A stretch of DNA of 64,000 nucleotides from assembly GCA_030149815.1 (NCBI GenBank), contig JASLHI010000019.1, positions 62,001-126,000 of the forward strand, in the 5' to 3' direction. Positions 7,903 through 16,392 of this stretch are shown one piece after another. The DNA is from Aquirhabdus sp. GTDB taxonomy: Bacteria > Pseudomonadota > Gammaproteobacteria > Pseudomonadales > Moraxellaceae. How positions within the stretch are numbered: position 1 is the stretch's first letter; each line of letters starts with the position of its first letter. A program made the position numbers and the translations under genes. The notes under the pieces are model-generated. The model searched no databases. It saw only the letters and a program-made list of their open reading frames with translations, and was not told where the DNA came from.

Positions 7903-9474
7903 ATGAGTCAGCCTCCTAAAACAACATCTACCGCAAAAACTCCAACCACTGAACAATCTGCCGCAACCGAAGTTGCCGTTGAAGCTACAAAAACAACACC
8001 GACAAAAGCTCCTGCTGCCCGCAAACCTGCGACTCCACGCGCAAAAGCAGCTACAGCAGTACAACCAAAAGCAGCAGCTGCACCCGCAAAAGCAACAACA
8101 TCTACTGTTAAACCAAGTACTGCGAAAGCAAGTACAGTAAAACCTAGCCCTGCAAAATCTAAGGAAACTGTTATGAGTAATACCCCTACTGTTCGCCGCG
8201 TTGCCATTTTGGGTGGAAATCGCATTCCTTTCGCTCGTTCAAACGGTGCGTATTTCGAGGCTTCTAACAGTGACATGCTCACAGCAGCATTGAATGGTCT
8301 GATCGACCGTTTCAACCTTAAAGGTCAACGTCTTGGTGAAGTTGTTGCAGGTGCTGTTCTTAAACACAGCCGCGATTTCAACATGACTCGTGAATGTGTA
8401 CTCAGCACAACATTGTCTGCCCAAACTCCAGCGACTGACTTGCAACAAGCTTGTGGTACTGGCTTACAAGCTGCATTTACTGTGGCAAACAAAATTGCGC
8501 TTGGTCAAATTGAAGTGGGTATCGCTGGTGGTGTTGATACCACTTCTGACGCACCAATTTCTTTCGGTGACGGCTTGCGTAAAGCAATGCTCGAAGCCAA
8601 TATTGTTAAAAAGAACTCTGACTACCTCAAAGTCATCAAAAAGTTAGACTTCAAAAAACTGCTCGATGCACCAAAAAATGGTGAGCCACGCACTGGTTTA
8701 TCAATGGGTGATCACGCTGCAATCACTGCACTTGAGTGGGGCATTACACGTGAAGCACAAGACGAACTGACTGTAGCAAGCCACAAAAACATGGCTGCAG
8801 CCTATGATCGTGGTTTCTTCGACGACCTCATTACACCATTCATGTCATTAACTCGTGACAACAACATGCGCCCAGGCAGCACAGTTGAGAAACTCGCAAC
8901 ACTGAAACCAGCTTTCGGTAAACGCAACGAAAACGCGACCATGACTGCTGGTAACTCAACACCGTTAACAGACGGTGCATCAGTTGTTCTACTCGCTTCT
9001 GAAGAGTGGGCAAAAGCAAACGGTCACGAAGTGCTTGCATACCTGACTTTCTCTGAAACTGCTGCAGTTGATTTCATTGGTAAAGACAGCGATGTGAAAG
9101 AAGGCTTGTTGATGGCTCCTGCGTATGCAGTAGCACGCATGTTAGATCGCGCAGGTTTGACACTACAAGATTTCGATTTCTACGAAATCCATGAAGCGTT
9201 TGCATCAGTTGTTCTTTCAACATTGAAAGCTTGGGAAGATCCGACATTCTGTAAAGAGCGTTTGGGCTTGAGCAAACCGCTAGGTAAGATCGACCGTAGC
9301 AAACTAAACGTCAACGGTTCATCACTTGCAGCAGGACATCCGTTCGCAGCAACTGGCGGTCGCGTTCTCGCAACTGCAGCAAAACTCTTGAACGAAAAAG
9401 GTAGCGGTCGCGCATTGATTTCAATCTGTGCTGCTGGTGGTCAAGGTGTTGTTGCAATCGTTGAAAAAAACTAA
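7903..9474 (+). CDS. acetyl-CoA C-acetyltransferase (thiolase) with Ala/Pro/Lys/Thr-rich N-terminal extension
   Basis: 523 aa. From about residue 95 it is a thiolase: VRRVAILGGNRIPFARS at the start of the fold, acylated Cys184 in QQACGTGLQAA, NVNGSSLAAGHPFAATG with the active-site histidine and ISICAAGGQG with the second cysteine. It joins or cleaves acyl-CoA and acetyl-CoA. The first ~90 residues are low-complexity (Thr, Ala, Lys, Pro), highly basic and histone-tail-like, which thiolases normally lack. Two starts look usable: ATG 7903 after GGAGAG, and ATG 8173 (Met91) after AAGGAA. Its family resembles FadI and mycobacterial FadA2, the partner of FabG4 and HtdX. Confidence 0.92.
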   Translation: MSQPPKTTSTAKTPTTEQSAATEVAVEATKTTPTKAPAARKPATPRAKAATAVQPKAAAAPAKATTSTVKPSTAKASTVKPSPAKSKETVMSNTPTVRRVAILGGNRIPFARSNGAYFEASNSDMLTAALNGLIDRFNLKGQRLGEVVAGAVLKHSRDFNMTRECVLSTTLSAQTPATDLQQACGTGLQAAFTVANKIALGQIEVGIAGGVDTTSDAPISFGDGLRKAMLEANIVKKNSDYLKVIKKLDFKKLLDAPKNGEPRTGLSMGDHAAITALEWGITREAQDELTVASHKNMAAAYDRGFFDDLITPFMSLTRDNNMRPGSTVEKLATLKPAFGKRNENATMTAGNSTPLTDGASVVLLASEEWAKANGHEVLAYLTFSETAAVDFIGKDSDVKEGLLMAPAYAVARMLDRAGLTLQDFDFYEIHEAFASVVLSTLKAWEDPTFCKERLGLSKPLGKIDRSKLNVNGSSLAAGHPFAATGGRVLATAAKLLNEKGSGRALISICAAGGQGVVAIVEKN

Positions 9475-9500
9475 TCATTTAGTTTAAAAATTACTTCATA

Positions 9501-9530
9501 AAAAATCCCCGCAATATGCGGGGATTTTTT
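9501..9530 (+). terminator. rho-independent terminator after thiolase gene
   Basis: AAAAATCCCCGC (9501-9512) pairs with GCGGGGATTTTT (9518-9529), loop AATAT, then T. GC-rich strong stem. Confidence 0.92.
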
Positions 9531-9648
9531 ATCCAAATCTGATGATCTCGTTGAAATGCAGTTCACCGCATTTATGATCAGTAATGCTGTGAAGCAAATA
9601 GCTCTTTAATTTACATCAATCACACAGATTAGACTTGCATCAATAAAC

Positions 9649-9667
9649 GATAATAATTATCATTTAC
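9649..9667 (+). promoter_or_regulatory. Fur box upstream of hemP
   Basis: The 19-mer GATAATAATTATCATTTAC matches the classical Fur consensus GATAATGATAATCATTATC at about 15 of 19 positions by eye. It lies 29 bases before the hemP ATG, where iron-loaded Fur would block transcription. Confidence 0.82.
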
Positions 9668-9695
9668 AAATAATTTTTATATTGAGGAACTCGCT

Positions 9696-9857
9696 ATGAA
9701 TGCTTATTTCCGTATTTTAGGCTCAAGCCAATCTGCTTTACCTGTATTACAATCCAATAATCTTTTTGCACTAGGACGAGAAATTCGCATTCTGCATGAA
9801 GGGGAAGAATATCGACTACGCTTAACTCGCAACAACCGATTAATTCTCACTAAATAA
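9696..9857 (+). CDS. hemP: hemin uptake protein HemP
   Basis: A 53-aa gene with a GAGGAA ribosome site at 9683-9688. The C-terminal half is the HemP signature: LGREIRILHEGEEYRLRL followed by TRNNRLILTK. HemP/HmuP proteins are small cytoplasmic proteins tied to heme acquisition; in some relatives they act as activators of the heme-receptor gene. The Fur box just upstream indicates expression under iron shortage. Usually the heme receptor follows hemP, but here the next gene is on the other strand and unrelated, so this is an orphan copy. Confidence 0.92.
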   Translation: MNAYFRILGSSQSALPVLQSNNLFALGREIRILHEGEEYRLRLTRNNRLILTK

Positions 9858-9904
9858 ATCGTCTAGTCAGGATTAATCAGCTATACATAGTTTTCTAAAG
9901 CACG

Positions 9905-10489
9905 TTAGGGTAATACTTTATGCAACTCTAGCGGGCATTGTTGCCCATCTGCTGTTGCACAGAATTTGATATGGGATGGGCTGATCCATTTCACGTATTC
10001 TTGCTGAACCTCACCCGTTTGATTGATATTATTACCAGAACAGTCTGTTTCGTTACTATCGTATAAAATTCCTAAGGTAAGCTGTGGCAAAGTTGTCGCC
10101 ATGGCTTCCATTTCAGGCAATTGGTACACGTATTTACCCCAACTCCACTCACCTGCGCTTTTTACAATAAACTCGCCGTTTTCTTTAAAATTGTAATATT
10201 CAATACAACTGACATTTGGAATCGTCATGCCCCACAGCCCTGCGATCAGCGGACGATTAACAACTTCAACTTCATTTTTAGGTGGAGTTTTGGCAAAAGG
10301 AAGGCTCGTCAAATCGGTTGTAGACGATGATGCTTGAAGCTCATCATCCGCATGCGCTGATATATTTAGAGCTAAACTGCCAGAGGTGATCATCGCAATC
10401 AATGCAAAACGGAAACTCGTCGATGCGAATGTCAAACGATGTGTCATCAGTTGATCTATCCATAATCTATTCAAAAAATACAATCGCAT
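9905..10489 (-). CDS. exported protein of unknown function
   Basis: Up to 194 aa. A Sec signal peptide is clear if translation begins at the internal ATG at 10447 (MTHRLTFAS..., hydrophobic core, cleavage after ISAHA); neither start has a strong ribosome site. The mature part carries four cysteines (one each in NVSCIEYY, NETDCSG, IKFCATAD and QQCPLE), which suggests disulfides in the periplasm, and a WSWGKYVY aromatic patch. I do not recognise a family. It is convergent with hemP and lies downstream of the MFS gene on the same strand. Confidence 0.72.
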   Translation of the reverse strand: MRLYFLNRLWIDQLMTHRLTFASTSFRFALIAMITSGSLALNISAHADDELQASSSTTDLTSLPFAKTPPKNEVEVVNRPLIAGLWGMTIPNVSCIEYYNFKENGEFIVKSAGEWSWGKYVYQLPEMEAMATTLPQLTLGILYDSNETDCSGNNINQTGEVQQEYVKWISPSHIKFCATADGQQCPLELHKVLP

Positions 10490-10569
10490 GTTTTGTCACA
10501 TCACCATAATTTAAATAACGTGGATTGAATGAAACGCCTCAGCAATCGTGCCGCGTCTCCCCCTATTCG

Positions 10570-11778
10570 TCAAGGTAATTTTGTAGGTGACATGTGTGTA
10601 TCTTTTTGGCTTAGCAACGCTTTTTGCGAAATAAACTTCACAAAAAGTAGCCCTAACAATACCACGCCTGCGGCGATCATAAAAATTGAACTTCCGCCAA
10701 CAATATCCCAAATCTGCCCAGCTAAGATCGAACCGATCGCGACACCCAATCCCCACAACATACTATATAACGCCTGCGCACGGCCCTGTTGATCAGGATT
10801 AAATTCTCTAAAAATCAGCCGCATTGCAATAGACTGAAATAATGCGAAACTCAGTGCATGAACACACTGCGCCACCACCTGAATACTCACAATATATGGA
10901 AACAACCCCACAAGCATCCATCGCAAGGATGTCGCAACGATGCAGGCTATTATTAATGCTCGTTCATCAAATCTTGCAAGCAATTTGGCACTTTGAGTAA
11001 ACATTAAGACTTCAGCAAAAACCCCAACTGACCAAAGCAAACCAATACTCAGCGTACTGTAACCATAGCTCAGTAAATAGTTAGAATAAAAACTGTAAAA
11101 CGGCGCATGAGAAAGCAGTAGACAAAAATGAATACTAAAAAAAGACCAGACCGCTGGTTTTTTGAGAACTGGCCATAGGGGTGAAGGTTTCGCTGTTCGC
11201 ATTTTTGTTTGCGGCGGCTCGGCAATTAAGAACGCATTAATCACAGCAATCAATGCAAGCAGTATCATGACCATCGGCAGTGTCGTGATCAAATTCCACT
11301 TAAACCAAACACCCAAACCCGCAACCGCAGCAATAAAGCCAAGTGATCCCCATAGTCTGATAATGCCGTATTGATCACGCTGTGAACTTAAATAAAACAA
11401 TGTCACAGCTTCAAATTGTGCAAGTACCGCATTCTGAAAAAAGCTATAAAAAAATAATACCAATACGAGCCAAGACATCGTATGAGGAACAAAAAGAACA
11501 GCAACCCAAGCGATCAATTCGGCCGAAATCCCCAAACGAACCCAACGCATCCGTAAGCCTGAACGATCCGCCAATTGCCCCCATACGCTCGGCGCAATAA
11601 TGCGTGAAATCACCGTCACTGCCGCAAGCCAGCCAATTTGCTCTTTATGAAAACCACGCCGTTCCAGATATAAGCTCCAGTAAGGCATGAATACGCCAAC
11701 CACCGCGAAATAAAAAAAATAGAAGCCCGACAAGCGGGCTTTAGTGAACAACGTTGGAGTGGATGATGAAAGCGACAT
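10570..11778 (-). CDS. MFS transporter, HcaT/phenylpropionate-permease-like
   Basis: 402 aa with 12 predicted hydrophobic spans. The N-terminal run KARLSGFYFFYFAVVGVFMP and the PYWSLYLERRGF loop are typical of the HcaT-like MFS group (family of 3-phenylpropionate permease and nucleoside-type symporters); GQLADRSGLRMRW is the cytoplasmic A-loop of the superfamily. The substrate cannot be deduced. It begins only 12 bases after the aroC stop, so it is almost certainly co-transcribed with aroC, a pairing I recall from related genomes. Confidence 0.85.
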   Translation of the reverse strand: MSLSSSTPTLFTKARLSGFYFFYFAVVGVFMPYWSLYLERRGFHKEQIGWLAAVTVISRIIAPSVWGQLADRSGLRMRWVRLGISAELIAWVAVLFVPHTMSWLVLVLFFYSFFQNAVLAQFEAVTLFYLSSQRDQYGIIRLWGSLGFIAAVAGLGVWFKWNLITTLPMVMILLALIAVINAFLIAEPPQTKMRTAKPSPLWPVLKKPAVWSFFSIHFCLLLSHAPFYSFYSNYLLSYGYSTLSIGLLWSVGVFAEVLMFTQSAKLLARFDERALIIACIVATSLRWMLVGLFPYIVSIQVVAQCVHALSFALFQSIAMRLIFREFNPDQQGRAQALYSMLWGLGVAIGSILAGQIWDIVGGSSIFMIAAGVVLLGLLFVKFISQKALLSQKDTHMSPTKLP

Positions 11779-11790
11779 GCTAATCAGTAA

Positions 11791-12882
11791 CTACCTTTCA
11801 ATCGCTGTCATAGGCGGAATAACATCAGTATTTTGTGCACGATTTCGTAAGAAATGATCCATTAGTACAATCGCAAGCATCGCTTCAGCAATCGGTGTTG
11901 CACGCACGCCCACGCAAGGATCGTGACGACCTTTGGTCACAACTTCGATTTGCTCACCTGCTAAATTAACGCTTTGACCTGGTGTCGTAATACTTGCTGT
12001 TGGTTTCAGCGCAATCGACACACGAATTTGCTGACCACTGGAAATACCACCCAAAATGCCGCCCGCATGATTCGCTTTAAAACCATTAGGTGTCATTTCA
12101 TCGCGAGTTTCATGACCAAACTGACCTGCAACGGCAAAACCATCACCGATCTCAACACCTTTCACCGCATTGATACTCATCATGGCATGCGCAATATCTG
12201 CATCTAAACGATCAAATACAGGTTCCCCCCAACCCACAGGAACATTCTCGGCAATCACTTCTAATCGTGCGCCACAACTTGTACCCTGACGACGCAAATC
12301 AGTGACTAACGCTTCAAAGCGCGGAATCGCTTCAGCATCTCCACAGAAAAATGGGTTTTGATTGACAATAGACCAATCTAAATTGTGTGCAAGCTCATTG
12401 CCAATTTGAGTGACATGACCACGAATCAAAATACCAAATTTCTCAGCTAAATATTTCTTGGCAATCGCACCCGCCGCAACACGCATTGCGGTTTCACGCG
12501 CACTCGAACGACCGCCGCCACGATAATCGCGGAAGCCATATTTCATCGTGTATGTGTAATCAGCATGACCCGGACGGAAAGTCTCTGCAATATTGCCATA
12601 ATCTTTTGATTTTTGGTCAGTATTGGCAATATACAAACCTATTGGCGTGCCTGTGGTTTTACCTTCAAATACACCAGAAATGATTTTGACCAAATCTTCT
12701 TCTTTACGCTGCGTCGCAAAACTTGAAGTGCCTGGTTTACGGCGATCCAAATCAACCTGCAAATCTTCTTCACTTAACGCCATACCCGGAGGGACGCCAT
12801 CGACAATCGCCATCAAGCCCACGCCATGCGATTCGCCACATGTCGTCACTCGGAATAATTGCCCAACGCTATTACCTGCCAT
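11791..12882 (-). CDS. aroC: chorismate synthase
   Basis: 363 aa, normal length. It converts EPSP to chorismate with reduced FMN, the last common step of aromatic amino acid, folate and quinone synthesis. Signature segments are present: GESHGVGLMAIVDGVPPG at the start, RPGHADYTY, YRGGGRSSARETAMRVAAGA and GGISSGQ. Followed by the MFS gene in a probable operon. Chorismate made here also feeds PabC at the far end of the window. Confidence 0.98.
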   Translation of the reverse strand: MAGNSVGQLFRVTTCGESHGVGLMAIVDGVPPGMALSEEDLQVDLDRRKPGTSSFATQRKEEDLVKIISGVFEGKTTGTPIGLYIANTDQKSKDYGNIAETFRPGHADYTYTMKYGFRDYRGGGRSSARETAMRVAAGAIAKKYLAEKFGILIRGHVTQIGNELAHNLDWSIVNQNPFFCGDAEAIPRFEALVTDLRRQGTSCGARLEVIAENVPVGWGEPVFDRLDADIAHAMMSINAVKGVEIGDGFAVAGQFGHETRDEMTPNGFKANHAGGILGGISSGQQIRVSIALKPTASITTPGQSVNLAGEQIEVVTKGRHDPCVGVRATPIAEAMLAIVLMDHFLRNRAQNTDVIPPMTAIER

Positions 12883-12930
12883 AACTTTTACTCTACATCA
12901 ACTTCGTTAACTACTTGAATGAAAAATATT

Positions 12931-13617
12931 TTAAATTTTCGAAATATCTTTAGGTGATAAAATTGTACTACGCTTGGGATTATCCAATTGCATTCTTATA
13001 ACGGTATTAAATGTTCTTTCTGGAAAACTACTATAGTCATAAGCTCTAAAAATACTTAATATTTGGGAGTCTAATTTACTATCATTAATACTATCTGAAT
13101 CGATTGAAACTGTATTGAGTGTCCCTCCTACAACATTTACCTGAATTGCTATAAGCCCACTCTTAATATTTGCATCCTCATCTGCTCGTTTTTTATAGGC
13201 CAATAACACTTGGTTAGCAAGATCATTAGTTCTTAATACTGTATTAGGTTTTGGTTTTTTTAAATCAAACTTTATTGTTGTGTCGAATGTTTTTTTGATA
13301 TCAGCGTTGAAATCATATTTTTGCACAATGTTCTGTAAACTAGATTCAAGTACACTATCGCGTAAAGAGTCTAATTCGATAGTACTTGACTTGAGCATAC
13401 CGTCTTTAACATTTATATGAATTGATACAACTGCACCATCAATACTTTTGTCTTCCATAATTCGTTTTCTTAATACATTACTAAGCTGATTACTCAAACT
13501 CTCAGTATTAATCATAACTACAGGCTGGGGAATAGCATAAGTATTAGCATCATTATCTGCTTTCGCAAGTAGCGAAATTGCAGAAACAGTAATCACAAAC
13601 AATAATTTTTTAATCAA
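12931..13617 (-). CDS. secreted protein with two tandem AgmX/PglI-C-like (TonB-C-like) repeats
   Basis: 228 aa: a signal peptide (residues 1-20, ending LLAKA), then two copies of a ~91-residue unit at about 39-129 and 131-221. Both copies keep the same order: an amphipathic helix with an Arg/Lys-Arg pair (VLRKRIMED / AYKKRADED), a beta strand plus DG/GG turn (INVKDGML / VNVVGGTL), DSLRDSVLES / DSINDSKLDS, a YDF/YDY motif, TFDTTIKFDL / TFNTVIRMQL, and KPNTVL / KRSTIL. The strand-turn-strand-helix-strand pattern recalls the AgmX/PglI C-terminal or TonB-C fold; that assignment is inference. The gene is AT-rich and sits between prmB and aroC, which are normally neighbours. Confidence 0.75.
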   Translation of the reverse strand: MIKKLLFVITVSAISLLAKADNDANTYAIPQPVVMINTESLSNQLSNVLRKRIMEDKSIDGAVVSIHINVKDGMLKSSTIELDSLRDSVLESSLQNIVQKYDFNADIKKTFDTTIKFDLKKPKPNTVLRTNDLANQVLLAYKKRADEDANIKSGLIAIQVNVVGGTLNTVSIDSDSINDSKLDSQILSIFRAYDYSSFPERTFNTVIRMQLDNPKRSTILSPKDISKI

Positions 13618-13734
13618 AATTAAGCCCTTTATCTGATGGTGAACATCAATAAATCGAAATCTTTAATAAATAAGTATTAAATGCAAAAGAACAACTTTGC
13701 ATTCAACTACCATTTATATAACAGATTAAATTTA

Positions 13735-14781
13735 CTACTCACTCAACGCCAACGCAGCGACAAACTGCGCATGATATTGATGACACTCACTTGCTGTCAG
13801 AGCAAATACGCCCGTTCCACCTTGGGTGAAGTGCAACCAATGGAATGGCACTTTCGGAAATAGTTGACGTAGTGCCCATTCACTATTACCCACCTCAACC
13901 ACCAACAAGCCACGTGATGAAAGATATTCTGTTGATTTCACAAGAATCTGTTTCACCAGATCTAAACCATCACGACCTGCTGCCAATGCCATTTCTGGCT
14001 CATGCAAGAACTCTTGTGGCAAATCAGCCATATCGGACGCATCCACATACGGTGGATTCGACACGATCAAATCATATTGCTGTTGTGGCGGAATTTTCTC
14101 AAACAAGTTCGATTGAATCAGTGACACTTGATTGTCTTTTTGATGATGCTCTACGTTAATCGAAGCAACTTCCAACGCATCGCGTGATAAATCTGCACCA
14201 TCCACTTGTGCATCTTCAAACGCATAAGCACACGCAATCGCAATACAACCAGAACCTGTACACAAATCCAAAATACGTTCTGGTACAAATGCTGAATCAA
14301 CCACAGGCGGTAAACGATTCACCCCATCAACCAACCCATTGACGCCATCGGTCAACACAGGTGCAAAACGATTATTAATCAACTCTGCAATTGGCGAACG
14401 CGGAATGAGAACACGCTCATCCACGTAATATGGCTGATTGCAGAAATACGCAACGTTCAGCAAATACCCCAAAGGAATCCGATCATTAATACGCTTTGCC
14501 AATAATTCGACTACTTTTTCTTTTTCAGATGGCAATAAACGACTATCTAAGATTTGTTCGTCAGCGGACCAATCTAAAGAAAGCGTTTGCAAAACCAAAG
14601 CAGAACTTTCGGCAAAAAAATCTTCTGTACCTTGACCTAAATGCACTTCTGAAGCACGTAAAGCAGTCACACCAAAACGGATAAAATCACGAATCGTATG
14701 TAAATGTGCAACGACCTCATCTAATACGTCACGTTCAATCGTGAGTGCGTCCATACTATGTTCCTCTAAATCAGTGCTCAT
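13735..14781 (-). CDS. prmB: 50S ribosomal protein uL3 glutamine methyltransferase
   Basis: 348 aa. PrmB methylates a glutamine side chain of ribosomal protein L3 using S-adenosylmethionine. The SAM site ILDLCTGSGCIAIACA and the catalytic NPPY motif in IVSNPPYVDASDM are intact; LIPRSPIAELI distinguishes PrmB from PrmC. Oddly, between the RSPIAELINNRFAP segment and the SAM motif there is an extra stretch with a repeated DGVNGL/DGVNRL word, apparently a small in-frame duplication (about 14311-14360). ATG at 14781 or at 14757 (second Met) could be used. Confidence 0.93.
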   Translation of the reverse strand: MSTDLEEHSMDALTIERDVLDEVVAHLHTIRDFIRFGVTALRASEVHLGQGTEDFFAESSALVLQTLSLDWSADEQILDSRLLPSEKEKVVELLAKRINDRIPLGYLLNVAYFCNQPYYVDERVLIPRSPIAELINNRFAPVLTDGVNGLVDGVNRLPPVVDSAFVPERILDLCTGSGCIAIACAYAFEDAQVDGADLSRDALEVASINVEHHQKDNQVSLIQSNLFEKIPPQQQYDLIVSNPPYVDASDMADLPQEFLHEPEMALAAGRDGLDLVKQILVKSTEYLSSRGLLVVEVGNSEWALRQLFPKVPFHWLHFTQGGTGVFALTASECHQYHAQFVAALALSE

Positions 14782-14948
14782 AAAAAATACGAAACCAGCT
14801 CAATTTCGTTAAAAAAATCTGAGCGAATAAATATGTGCGAGATTGTAACGCGAAACGCCATCAAAACGGCGCGATTTAATGCCGTACTTCGCTAACATCA
14901 GCAAAAAATACGGCAAAGTTTAGCTTTATATCAATGTGAAATGATTGA

Positions 14949-15194
14949 TTAACCTGTTTGATCGGATAAACAAACTAGTCTTTGTGACTCATAACTCTTT
15001 TGAATTTCTAAAGCCTCATCATGGCTATTGGCGTATGCAAGCGCAATAAAATCGCCTTCAGGCTTACCGAGTTTAAAAATTCGTCGATTACGTTGCAGAC
15101 GCTCTGCAAGAGTTTCAATATGAAACTGCTTACGATGTGGACTCCATAAGATCACATAAGAATCTTGAGTAATCGTGAATTGATCTATTGGCAT
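14949..15194 (-). CDS. small conserved-looking hypothetical protein
   Basis: 81 aa with a good ribosome site (GGAGT, six bases before the ATG on the minus strand). The protein is charged, cytoplasmic, with an N-terminal beta-rich half (ITQDSYVILWSPHRKQFHIE) and a helical C-terminal half; no cysteine-pair or catalytic motif. It lies between prmB and the desaturase gene. I do not recognise the family. The ribosome site and normal amino acid composition make it more likely real than a chance frame. Confidence 0.65.
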   Translation of the reverse strand: MPIDQFTITQDSYVILWSPHRKQFHIETLAERLQRNRRIFKLGKPEGDFIALAYANSHDEALEIQKSYESQRLVCLSDQTG

Positions 15195-15349
15195 AAAACA
15201 CTCCTTGTGTACTGTAAAAACAGCAATGGCAACGATGCAATCAACTTTACTTTTAGATCAAAAACTCCTGAAAGGCAATACTTAAAATGTGCTAAATCAG
15301 CCGCTTTATGCGATAAAGCTACAAAGGGAAATCAAATAAACAATGTCAA

Positions 15350-16102
15350 TTATCGGCTTATAGGCGTTTGACTTGCATGACGTATCTGTTGATACAGCGC
15401 AGTATGCAAATCCGTATTTGATTTATAACCACGATAAAAAACCGCCGCAATCCAATTAATCACAGGATCGCTCATTCCATTGAGAAATGCATAGTTCATA
15501 TTGTCTGCACGATGATGTTGCATGTGATGTTTTTTGGGCAATAAAATCCAAAAGCGCTGCAATCCACGCACAATACTTGAATGACTGTTATGACATAGAT
15601 AATGAGAGACTTCTGCAATCGAAGAAAACACCGCGAAATATGCACCGATACAAAGCATTAACGGTGGGACAACATGCCAAACAAAATGACCGACAAAGCA
15701 ACTCGATAACAATATTAAGAAAAAAACCAACCACAACTTATAACCCGACTCATCCACATAAACCTGTAATAACGGTTTATCGGTATAACGTGGAATATCA
15801 TGATGAAGATGGAACGAAGCCACAAATGGACCCACGATTGATGAATAATCATCATTATGATCCATAAATAAATGAACCAAGCCATTCACAAAATCAGCCA
15901 AAACATAAGCTATAAGCACTGCAGAAATTTGCCAACCCCAACCAATATTCAATCGAATGGCTAAAACCATCAGAAAAAGTTGCACACAGACATTAAACCA
16001 AGAAACCAATTTATTGATTAATTGATACGAACTTTGCCCTTCGTAACGCTGCATTGCTGCAACAAATTGATGTTGCTTGGTGTTCCACTCGGTTTGCGGC
16101 AT
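15350..16102 (-). CDS. lipid desaturase of the CarF/TMEM189 (plasmanylethanolamine desaturase) family
   Basis: 250 aa integral membrane protein. The histidine pattern of the Kua/TMEM189/CarF family is complete: ADFVNGLVH (H77), HLHHDIP (H98, H100, H101), EVSHYLCH (H167, H171) and LPKKHHMQHH (H192, H193, H196, H197), the last followed by MNYAFLNGMSDPVINW. These residues bind the di-iron centre. CarF and human TMEM189 introduce the vinyl-ether double bond of plasmalogens; other members may act on other lipids, so the substrate is an inference. Four hydrophobic spans surround the motifs. It is alone, convergent to nothing and divergent from alaS. Confidence 0.85.
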   Translation of the reverse strand: MPQTEWNTKQHQFVAAMQRYEGQSSYQLINKLVSWFNVCVQLFLMVLAIRLNIGWGWQISAVLIAYVLADFVNGLVHLFMDHNDDYSSIVGPFVASFHLHHDIPRYTDKPLLQVYVDESGYKLWLVFFLILLSSCFVGHFVWHVVPPLMLCIGAYFAVFSSIAEVSHYLCHNSHSSIVRGLQRFWILLPKKHHMQHHRADNMNYAFLNGMSDPVINWIAAVFYRGYKSNTDLHTALYQQIRHASQTPISR

Positions 16103-16392
16103 GATCGAAATGACCTTGGCTTAAAAGGATTACATGAGATTTACTCATACTTATTTTACTCCAATATTTCACACTTAGAATTGACCGAACTGTCTATCAA
16201 TCCTGCTCATGCAGTAAGATCATTATCTGATAGAATTTTACATAAGGAATAGGATTTAAAAATGAGTATGGAAAATCATCACGATGCACATATTTTTCGT
16301 GATCCAATTTCAGTCTATACGAAAAAATCAGCTATACTATTCCGCTTTTAATTCAACCTAATTTTACATATTCAATTCAAGGAGTCTCACCC

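Noticed and set aside
7908..8315. 135-aa antisense ORF opposite the thiolase N-terminal extension
   Set aside because: It is a shadow of the Ala/Pro/Lys-rich codons on the other strand; Val/Ala-only composition and no ribosome site.
15165..15371. 68-aa plus-strand ORF between the small hypothetical gene and the desaturase
   Set aside because: Overlaps the starts/ends of two minus-strand genes, no ribosome site, and no protein-like pattern.
16262..16351. 29-codon ORF with AGGA site just upstream of alaS, possible leader peptide
   Set aside because: It contains no run of Ala codons or attenuator hairpin, and the best -10-like sequence for alaS (TATACT, 16333) lies inside it, so it is probably promoter DNA.
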